A DNA stretch of 64,000 bases from Heterotrichella gracilis (Eukaryota > Sar > Xanthophyceae > Tribonematales > Xanthonemataceae): positions 8,645 to 72,644 of the forward strand of contig JAULBX010010988.1 in assembly GCA_032358255.1 (NCBI GenBank), read 5' to 3'. Shown piece by piece: positions 56,401 to 64,000 of this stretch. The position numbers were made by a program, and so were the translations under genes. Below the pieces are notes generated by a model. It had not been told where the DNA came from, searched no databases, and saw only the letters and a list, made by a program, of their open reading frames with translations. Every line of letters begins with the position of its first letter. Position 1 is the stretch's first letter.

Positions 56401-57517
56401 CAGGCTCTGCGCCATGTTGACAAACTCGGGGTTGCTCATCACGCCCTGCATGGCCTGCATGTACTTGGTGGGGTCAAACCCTGCCATAGGGTCCACGCCG
56501 CCAGGCCCGCCTGCCGCCCTGGGTGCCTCTCCCGAGCCGCTGCCCCCCCCTGCACCAAGGCCCCCTGCAGCAGCGCCAGGGGCCAGGAGACCTGATATAC
56601 AGATTACAATACAGGGATTAACGTGAAAAATTATACAAAACACATACGCCTACAGTGGCATATAGAACTACAAGAAAGGCTCGGGGCTTCCAAGCTGCCC
56701 CAACCATTGGGTCACGTGCCAAGTGCGCAGCCACTCCCAAACCACTGCCCCCTGTGGCATTCCCCGGGGCCTGGAGACCTGATGTACAGGTTTAAGAATG
56801 CCTCTCACAGTATTCAAATGCGGCTGTAGCTTGGATTACCTGACATGCTCTCCTGCAGGGCCTTGGTCATCTCCTGGAAGCTTGGGTCCAGCGAGATCTG
56901 CTCAGCCATCTGCTTGATGCTGGGGTCCTGTTGGTGGGGAGGGAGGGTGTGAGGCTGCGTGATCAAGGGCAGCTAGCACGGGGTTGCAGTGTCTGGACCA
57001 TGGGTCACTAGATTACACAATACTAGGTAGTGTACCGCTGGAAGGACAGCAGAGGTGCTGAGGGGACTACTGCTGACTGAATAATATTTGGATACGAATT
57101 TGCATATGTATATGCATCAAAACCACGGGGAAAGCTGTGGTATACCTTATGATACTGTGTTGAAGCTGCACCAGCACAGGGCAGGAACGTGCAACGGGGG
57201 TCACTACGTCCCACAACGCCCTAATGCACTAGTGAATATGTGTTTTCCAAACGTTTAGGTATCCAACTACCAGCTGGTTGTTATCACCAAAAACGACCGA
57301 GCCAAACGGTGCAACCCCATACCACCACCAGCGTTACAACCCGGCCTAACGAGACCATGGTTTCGCTGGATATTGTTTGGCTCTGTCCCAAGCTGCACCA
57401 AGAGACATCAACCTGATGGCTATGGCCCCACCCCCATACACGTACGTTCAGTGCCGCCTGCAAGGCGGAAAAGTCGAAGCCTCCCGGCATCCCAGGAAAC
57501 GGAGGTGCCCCTGCCAT
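53438..57517 (-). CDS. AKR2: Ankyrin repeat protein AKR2-like (chloroplast outer-envelope protein targeting factor)
   Basis: In plants AKR2 is a cytosolic chaperone that binds nascent tail- and signal-anchored outer-envelope proteins and docks on chloroplast lipids. Exons: 57517-57446, 56927-56840, 56591-56383, 55415-55264, 54659-54487, 54281-54050, 53546-53438 (TGA), giving 344 residues, as expected for AKR2. N-terminal [20 protein letters not shown] and [21 protein letters not shown] Gly-rich linker, then STI1-like segments ([51 protein letters not shown]). An acidic stretch (DEDEGEEE) precedes four ankyrin repeats ([60 protein letters not shown]). Intron 3 contains a six-copy echo array. 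The gene shares a short divergent spacer with the F-box gene. Confidence 0.96.
53700..53925 (-). repeat. Echoes of AKR2 exons 53546-53438 (5' end) and 54281-54050
   Basis: Bases 53702-53750 (ATCTTGCCATCAAGGTTTC to TCGGCGCCACTGG) copy the last exon's start. Bases about 53878-53922 loosely copy ankyrin-exon sequence (GGCGTCGGCGCCGATGGC). CCCTAAATCCTAAACCCTAAA lies between them. Confidence 0.85.
54360..54415 (-). repeat. Echo of AKR2 exon 54281-54050 (5' part)
   Basis: CCCTCCTCGCCCTGCCCATC to ATCGCTGCCCGCCTGGTGCAGG matches 54214-54257. It lies in the intron upstream (transcript sense) of that exon. Confidence 0.85.
54720..55125 (-). repeat. Echoes of AKR2 exons 54659-54487 (5' end) and 55415-55264 (3' end)
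   Basis: Bases 54727-54770 copy GCGCCGCTGAGCTTCTCCATC. Bases 54908-54945 and 55090-55125 copy the exon end CACTCACTTCATCATGGCCGC. A TTTTTTTAAATACTA-type direct repeat (54823 and 54869) lies between them. Confidence 0.85.
55500..56090 (-). repeat. Six-copy echo array of AKR2 exon 55415-55264 (5' end with acceptor)
   Basis: The unit CATGGACTGCATCATGTTCA to GGGGTCCGACTGC, which includes the exon start and its acceptor, recurs around 55535, 55648, 55748, 55871, 55972 and 56078. Spacing is 100-124 bp and divergence grows with distance. With the true exon there are seven. The GAGGAG, TTAGTGG and TAGGGTT intron sequence between units is copied as well. Confidence 0.96.
56190..56260 (-). repeat. Echo of AKR2 exon 56591-56383 (3' end with donor)
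   Basis: CACCTCCATGCTTTCCGTGCC to CTCGGGGTTGCTCATGGCC copies the exon end with donor, with small deletions. A second fragment, of the exon's 5' end, is at about 56757-56790 (CCTGGAGACCTGATGTACAGG). Confidence 0.9.
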
Positions 57518-58082
57518 CGCTGATGTGCTTTGTTTGCTCGAGGTTTTCTTACTGACCCTGTGTGGAGTTTAGCGCAGCTAAACAGCGGAAAACTGGAGGT
57601 GGCGAGGGCAGGTTTTAGTTTCAGGGCATATACAGACGCAAAGAATGGCTCTTTGTGTAGCGATTGCGAGGAAGAAAGAGGGGTTGCAGCCTAGAAAACA
57701 GGCCTTATCCTGTGTGATAAGAATGGGTGGCTGCTGAAAAGCTCCTCAGTTTACAGTTGAGGAAAGGGGACAGATAATAGTCAGCGGGGAGGTAATTGAA
57801 GACACCCTCGCTTTCTTTTCAGTGTAGTCTTCCCCTTGAGACGTTTCTCTGTTGCTGAATGCCATCGCCCAAGTCCTTTTTCGGTGACACAGCGGGCTGG
57901 AAAGCAGTGTTCGGAACAGCCGATGCCATGTGCGTAATGGTGTTTCAACAACTCGCCAGCGGGAGCACTGCACAAAGTTTGCACTCACGGAATGTATCCC
58001 CATGCCACCCAGTGGGTCCAAAACTGAATTAATCACGCACACCCCTATGGCAACGTCCTGATTCATCGGTTATCACACCAAC
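57518..58082. promoter_or_regulatory. Bidirectional spacer between AKR2 and the F-box/LRR gene
   Basis: Only 565 bp separate the two start codons, so this must hold both 5' UTRs and promoters. I see no echoes, telomere-like units or clear TATA box in it. Confidence 0.6.
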
Positions 58083-61000
58083 ATGGCGTCGAATTCCAGT
58101 TTCCGTGACTGGACGGAGCTACCAGTAGACATCTGCGAGCAAGTCGCACGCCATCTGAACAACGAGGCCATCTTGCAATCTCGTGTCAGCAAGTCCTGGG
58201 CACTGTCCTTCACCACCGCCATCACCTCAGCCCGCCTCATCGCGCCCTCCCCCACCACCCCACATTTCAGGCCATCGTCCCCAAGCCACTTCAAGCTGCG
58301 ATTCCCCAACCTCTCCTCCATCTCCCTGTTCCTCCCCAGCCTGGGCTCAACCCACAACAGCCTCGTTGCCCTCACAAGCCTGCCGTGGCTGACTGGCCTC
58401 ACCATCGAAAACGCAAACTGGCACTGCCTCTGTGGTTTTGGGCACCTCAGCAAGCTTACTCACCTCACCAGCCTCTCCATATTAGAAGCACCCAGCACAG
58501 GTAAGCTGCTGGGCAGTTTTGAACCCATGTCGTGCAAGTATTTCACATATTACCAACACTGTCAGGTCACCCACACCGCCGCTGTCATGGCTTCCTGTTG
58601 TATCAAGACTTGGCCACGTTGTGCCACGCCGCAGGCGCCCAAGTTGGGTTGGAAATTAATTTCTTTTTCCAGTCAAGTTCCGTTATATTTGGCGTTCATG
58701 CCCATGTGTTGCAAGTCATTCCGATCCGGAGCATATTTGCTGAAACTGTTTGTAATTCTGATTGCACAGGGCGCGAGGAGACCCAGCCCCAGGAGTGCTG
58801 CAGCGCCTGCGGGAGCGACATCAAGGCATGGAGCAGGCTGTTCAGGGTTCTGGGCGCCATGCCACAGCTGCTAGAACTGACCATCGTTGAGGGCAGGCTC
58901 CGAACCCCCGCCTCCTCCGACCCCGCGCTCCTGGCAAAGGTGTGGTTTTATTAATAATGTTATTTTTTATTTCTCAAGATAATTCGACTAGAGTACGCTT
59001 TTGCTACAAAGGACTTGGAAAGCGTTGTATGGTTGCTCGCCCTTACACTGCTACTTCACTGTCCATTTTCAACTTGCGTGTGGTAATCACTAGCACTAAT
59101 TTAGGGAATTGCCTGAAGCTGTGTTACTGTATGCGTACACTCATTTTGGTGACACAGTTAGGTACGTTCTATTTGGTGACTACTTACATTGACGTGCTGT
59201 GGCTTGATAATGATTTAGTCACATCGGACCGTCATTCATGGTTGCACGTCCAACTCCATGCCTGTGGTAACCACTAGCACTCCTTCATTAGTTAGTTAGT
59301 TAGCTAGTTAGTTAGTTACATGCATTCCAGCAAAATAGCCAGATTAGCACTCCTTCATGGCCAGGATTAAAGCCCTTATGTTTTCACCCTTTTATCCATT
59401 TTCACAGGTGTTTTCCAGCCTGAGGCACCTGAAGCGCCTCCAGGCGCTCGACCTCACCCTGAGTGGCGAAGCTTCCCGCCCGGGCGCGCTGGGCCAGTCC
59501 GCAGCGACGCCTGGAGCAATATGCCGCGCCCTGGCGGGCCTCAACCACCTCACTCGCCTGGCCCTGCGCAACTGCATCATCGTACCCCACTCCAGCGACA
59601 TCCAGCCCCTCGCAGCCCTCCAGCACCTGCGGATGACGGGCTTCGCCAGATACGACGATGACCTCAATGACCTCCCGAGCAGCCTCACTGCCCTCCATGT
59701 GGACGTGAACACCCCCACGCTGTACTGGGCATCCCGGGGAATGGAATTTGTTCAGGGAATGGAATTTCAGGAAGCATCCCAGGGATTAACCGCCATCCTG
59801 CCCCAGCTGGTGGAGTTTTCAGTTGATGTGGAATGCTGCACCCCCCCCCCCGGGGCCGCCATTTTAGACCTCCAGCTTCCCCCAACCACCACCTCCACCG
59901 CCTTCCGCCTCTACTCAAAGCGCACCGAGGTCACAGCCATACTCGAGCGCCTGTGCCACCCCAGCTTCCACCACCATTGCACCCTCCAGAACCTCCAGAT
60001 CGGGGAGGTCGACGGCCCGGCCCTCAACCTGGCATCGATCAGCAACCTGACAGCCCTCACGTCCCTATCTGTGCGCAACTTCAACCAGCAGGCCAATCCC
60101 GGGGAAACCCTGCTCGACTGCCTGGGGACCCTCACCAATCTGAAGAACTTGGAGCTGGACTGCCCCGCGGTGCTCTCCATCGAATGGGGCATGTCGGACG
60201 ACCGCATGGCCGCAATAGCTTCCACCCTCACCAGCATCACCAGCCTTGTGGTTACCGACAGTTGGTTCACGCCCCGCAAGGGCAGGCCTGCGCTGGGGGA
60301 CAAGGGGGTGGAGGCCCTGGTGAAGGGTTTGCCTGGGCTGGTGTCACTGGAACTGGCGCTGAACACAGTCTCTGAGGCGGGGTTGGTGCACCTGGGGGCG
60401 CTGTCCAGGCTGCAGCACTTAAGGTAAAACCCTAAACCGCAACCCTAAACGATGGCAAGGCAATGACTGGTGCCATGGTTGAACGTGCTCCATGCGATGT
60501 ACCGTAGAGGTTCTGGGGTTTAGGGTTTCAAGGTTTATGGTTTGTGTCATTTGAGCTGGCGTTGAACACAGTCTCTGAGGCGGGGTTGGTGCACCTGGGG
60601 GCGCTGTTCAGGCTGCAGCACCTCAGGTAAACTCTGAACCCTACTCGTGTGCAACAAGACTCCAAACCCTAAACAGCAATGAATCCCTTACCCTAAAACA
60701 CGCTGTAGAACCCATGGGCAGCAAAGCAATGACCGGATTCCCGCCACCCCCCTCACACACCACACGCACCTCACACACCACCATCCCCCACCTGCAGGCT
60801 GGCCTCCTGGTTTTCTGCGCAGCACCGCACCCCCTGCTCCCCCCCCTTCCCCCTCTCCGAGTGCGCCATTTCCACCTGGCCCCGCACCCTCCGCAGCCTG
60901 GTGCTGGACCATGATTGGGCAGTGAGCGACCAGGTAGGTGCTGTGAACAAGGCTGCCTATTCACCCGCCCAGAGCTGCATGCGCAGCGCCTCTGGATTAC

Positions 61001-62309
61001 CACATGGCATTGGGTGTAGCACTGGCTTAAAATGCACAGCTATTTTAACCACCGGACTTGGCTGCCTAGCCGTAGACCACCTTGACGAGGACCCTACCAA
61101 AACCCTACTAAAACCCTGTCTAAACCCTAGCAAACAGTGGTTAAGTGGCCGATTCGTTGCAGATTCTGTGCGCCATCGCCACCCTGAGCATAGACCACCC
61201 GGAGGAGAACCCTAGCAGAGGGTGTTGGTCTTGGTCTGAGCACCCTATAGGAACCCTATAGGAACCCTATAAGAACCCCAGCTGAGGGTTTAACCTGTGC
61301 AGGTGCTGCACGCCATCGCCACCCGGCTGACGGGGCTCACCAGCCTGGCCATAGACCATCTTGATGAGAACCCTACGAGAACCCTAGCTGAGGGTTTTAC
61401 CCGTTGCAGGTGCTGCACGCCATCGCCACCCACCTGACAGGGCTCACCAGCCTGGCCATAGACCATCTTGATGAGGTGTGTGGCATAGGGGGGACGCGCA
61501 CCATCAGTGAAACGGGGCTGGCTGAGCTGGGGCGCCTCCACTGCCTGCGCGACCTCAGGCTGCACTGGCAGGGGGACATGCAAGGTGGGACGAAAGACAA
61601 ACTGCAATCTTTATAACATCTTGATCATTGTATTTGTAAGGCGGTATCGTAATCATACCCTTAGCAGGATGCGCATCTAGTTGAAAGTGTTATTTAGTAT
61701 GCATGGGGGGGGTGTGGCGCCTGCACTGCCTGCGAGAGCGCACAGTGCATTGGCAGGGGGACATGCAAGATGGGGCATGCAGAGGATGGGACTTGGGGTA
61801 ATAATAAGTGCAGAACAGTACCACTCCATTCCAGTCCGCCCCACCCCACCCCACCAGCCACCCACCCCCTGCAGGCCTGCGCCGCACCCACTTCCAGTCC
61901 CTCCCCTCCCACCTCACCGCCCTCTCCCACCTGCACGCCATCAGCCTGCGGCCCCTTACTGAGGCAAACTGCTCCTGGCCCGGGTGCCAGCAGGACAGGG
62001 TGCAGTACTACCGCGCGCTGCAGGTAGGATTTTAGGGTTTAGGGCTTTAGGTTTAACCAAAGGTTTAGGGTTTTGGCTGCCTGCAGGATAGGGTGCAGTG
62101 CTACCGCTATAGTTTCGTTGCTTTCCATCTCCTGTCTTTCCTTATGCTCTTTCTGATTTGCAGCTCTCACGTGTGCTCTAACACCAGGTTGCTTTTGTAT
62201 GTTTTTTGTGTCTGCTAATATATCCTCACCTTTGCTGCAGGCGCTGCAGGACAGCAGCCCCCGCATCATGCTGCCGGGGCATCTGGTGGGCACACGCGCA
62301 GGGCTGTAG
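58083..62309 (+). CDS. F-box/leucine-rich-repeat protein
   Basis: Probable substrate-recognition subunit of an SCF-type ubiquitin ligase; target unknown. Exons: 58083-58500, 58770-58939, 59408-60423, 60798-60933, 61410-61584, 61875-62023, 62241-62309 (TAG), giving 710 residues with phases closing. F-box-like region at residues about 10-45 (WTELPVDICEQVARHLNN then SRVSKSWAL). LRRs run to the C-terminus: LTHLTSLSILE, LKRLQALDLTL, LNHLTRLALRNC, LTALTSLSVRNF, LTNLKNLELDCP, LVSLELALNTVSEAGLVHLG, LTGLTSLAIDHLDE, LHCLRDLRLHW. Start: first ATG, directly before the F-box. The last four introns and the 3' flank hold echoes and TTTAGGG/CCCTAAA units; the first two introns do not. The F-box call is the less certain part, because F-boxes vary widely. 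Confidence 0.85.
59286..59319 (+). repeat. (GTTA)n tetramer repeat
   Basis: About eight GTTA/GCTA units in intron 2 of the F-box/LRR gene. Confidence 0.9.
60540..60632 (+). repeat. Echo of F-box/LRR exon 59408-60423 (3' end with donor)
   Basis: GCGTTGAACACAGTCTCTGAGG to CAGCACCTCAG|GTAAAC is nearly identical to the exon end and donor, 184-190 bp downstream. TTTAGGG/CCCTAAAC units lie between. Confidence 0.95.
61055..61375 (+). repeat. Three echoes of F-box/LRR exon 61410-61584 (5' end, two with acceptor)
   Basis: The best copy, 61301-61375 (GTGCAG|GTGCTGCACGCCATCG to CATCTTGATGAGAA), is almost exact. A decayed one is at 61155-61210 and a fragment at about 61060-61100. Each breaks off into GAACCCTA/GGACCCTACC-type units at the same point, GATGAG. 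Confidence 0.93.
61700..61790 (+). repeat. Echo of F-box/LRR exon 61410-61584 (3' end with decayed donor)
   Basis: GCGCCTGCACTGCCTGCGAG to GGGGGACATGCAAG|ATGGGG. The donor GT has become AT. Confidence 0.9.
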
Positions 62310-62440
62310 AGCTTTAGGGTTTAGGGTTTAGGGTCATGCTGCAGAGGCACCTGATGGGCACGCGCCCAGGGCTGTGGGGGTGTAGGGTTTAGGGTTTAGG
62401 GTCATGCTGCCGGGGCACCTGGTGGGCCCCTGCACAGAGG
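62070..62440 (+). repeat. Echoes of the last two F-box/LRR exons, extending past the stop
   Basis: GGATAGGGTGCAGTGCTACCGC at 62086 echoes exon 61875-62023. Bases 62333-62375 and 62401-62440 echo the terminal exon (CATGCTGCCGGGGCACCTGG), each preceded by TTTAGGGTTTAGGGT. In one copy the stop region reads CTGTGG. Confidence 0.92.
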
Positions 62441-63849
62441 CTGCCTTGTGGAGGGTAGGTGGCGGGGTGGGTGAGGGTGTGGGTTGGCAAACCCTGGGCG
62501 CTGGGGCGGTGTGGCGTTATGGTGGGAAAGGCTGGGAGTGAAGCTGTGAGTGTGGTGGCTGTGGTGGCGCGTGCATTTGACGGTTGGTTGGTGCGGTGTG
62601 GTTGAGAAAGGGGGAAACTTGCAAGTGACCTTCAGGGAAGGACTATCAGTGATATAGCGTATCACTCTATGTGCTATAGCCGCAGGGTGCGCGTAGGGCC
62701 AGTGGTTGATGGCCCAAGTTGGCCGCAACAGCCCGGCTGACAGGCCCCAACAAAGGGTTTTCAATATCATTTGCCAACCAGTGGTGTAGACAGTGTCAGG
62801 CCAAACTTTTTGTGGTACGGCAATGAGGTATTGCCCCTCTTCGTGGCTGCTTCCCCAGCAGCAACAGTGCCAGCTGTGTGTCGTGCGTTTGTGTACCGTG
62901 ACTCATCTGCGGCATGCAACCCCCCAAGGGTCCGTAACACTTTGCTAGGATCTGTTTACAACACTTTGCCGCTGGCTGGCTGTGCCCTCAACGGACCTCA
63001 GGTTGTGTGTTCAACGCACGACCTGACCAGCAGACGAGGCTCGCTGACTACGCTGGCAGGCTCTAGAAGCGCACCTCATGAGAGGTGCAAGCTTCCACCG
63101 TGGTGGTGGTGCTAGTTTTGTCACAATGCGTTGTGACTAAACCCTCTAGAGTATTCGGCCACCTCAGCTCCTCCTGAACCAGTCTTCGCCCTCGGCTTTG
63201 TCTCGGAACAGAAGGACTGGGTTTCGGTTAACGCTTCAGCATGGATATGCAGCTTCGGCTCAGCAAATGGTTAGGGCCTCAGCAAATGGCTAGGGCTGTT
63301 GATGACTCATCTCAAAACTTGCACCCGTGTAACCATAGCCACGCACATGCGTTTATGGTGACCATCCCTGCCCGTCAGGGTGTTAAGATGCAGAGCCCCC
63401 TGTTGTTTGGTCGAGCAGTGGGATGCATACGCCGAAAGCCCTATCTAGTGGCGAGGGGCGCAGGACGAAGCTGCAGGCACGTGACCCACGTGATTGGAAA
63501 AAGATTCAAACGGTGCCATGTGGTGTGATCACATGGGGGACTTTTAGCCGACTGGCCCGGGCCGCCCGGCCGCAGCCGCAGGCCAGGGTCTGCTCGCGGA
63601 CCTTCCTCGGAAGGTAGCGCCTTGCTGGGCAGTACATAGGCCCAAGTGGGAGGAATGGTGTGTCTCTTTTGCTCTGTTGGTCGCCAGTTTACGTTTGGCA
63701 ACCTTTTAGCACCTCGTGCGCCGTCCTGTTTTGCAATCAGAGCTACAGATAGCAATCAAACTGGGGTGTTCCTCCGCTGCAAGCGAGGTACCGGTGTTGT
63801 CACGGCAAACACCTTCCCACAGTGATCTACAGCTGTTTTGCCAGCGATC
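62441..63849. other. Intergenic region before the last gene
   Basis: No supported gene. A plus-strand frame at 63423-63617 encodes an Arg-rich 64-residue peptide without recognisable features and was not called. Confidence 0.55.
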
Positions 63850-63924
63850 ATGGGCGCCCGAGCCCACTTTGTCAACTTGAAGAACAAGACGTTCAACTTC
63901 TTCAGCAACTTGAAGAAAGCAGTG
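63850..63924 (+). CDS. First exon of an unrecognised gene (3' partial)
   Basis: ATG at 63850 opens 25 codons (MGARAHFVNLKNKTFNFF, then SNLKKAV). A strong donor GTG|GTGAGT follows at 63925 in phase 0. The peptide is basic and amphipathic. The remainder lies beyond the window, so no function is proposed. A minus-strand frame over the same bases is a shadow. Confidence 0.4.
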
Positions 63925-64000
63925 GTGAGTGAAGCACCTTTCGCTGTGCACCGGTACACCTCAGCTCCAGGATGATGAAAAAAACACGTTTTGTGGATTT

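Noticed and set aside
63423-63617. 64-codon plus-strand frame before the last gene
   Set aside because: Arg-rich, no motif, no splice context; more likely spacer.

Overview
The window is nuclear DNA from a eukaryote, most likely a green alga (chlorophyte). Every gene is split by GT-AG introns. Plant-type telomere units (CCCTAAA/TTTAGGG) are scattered through introns and spacers. The gene set includes plant-lineage items: an AKR2 ankyrin chaperone for chloroplast outer-envelope proteins, an mTERF protein and Agenet-type modules. Exons are GC-rich. I see no operons, plasmid or viral genes, rRNA genes or CRISPR arrays.

Layout: (1) 46-9205 (+) C-terminal part of a VPS13 lipid-transfer protein. 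(2) 11895-14140 (-) truncated helical protein, a paralogue of item 7. (3) 15058-19833 (-) complete saccharopine dehydrogenase-like oxidoreductase. (4) 20874-22658 (-) mTERF-like protein whose coding sequence is interrupted by a 238-bp inverted-repeat element. (5) 24067-36384 (+) a 26-exon Agenet-SNF2(ISWI-like)-PHD chromatin remodeler. (6) 38257-39322 (-) complete coatomer zeta subunit, and 40243-44694 (+) a nucleotidyltransferase-JmjC/cupin fusion. (7) 46026-51226 (+) unrecognised helical-repeat protein with an N-terminal presequence. (8) 53438-57517 (-) complete AKR2. (9) 58083-62309 (+) F-box/LRR protein. (10) 63850 onward (+) first exon of a gene leaving the window. Exon models were built by hand from splice consensus, reading phase and protein-family similarity, and phases close in every model except where stated.

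The genes are unrelated housekeeping and regulatory loci rather than a pathway. What unites them is their introns. In most genes the introns carry decayed, same-strand partial copies of the adjacent exon end together with its splice site ('splice-junction echoes'). There are one to six copies per junction, often about 75-220 bp apart and mixed with telomere-like heptamers. The zeta-COP gene in the same window has short introns with neither feature. This recurrent pattern is the most unusual signal here. Other notable items are the TA-flanked inverted-repeat element in the mTERF gene, the nucleotidyltransferase-JmjC fusion, a motif repeated on both sides of the SNF2 ATPase, and an inverted pair of paralogues about 33 kb apart.
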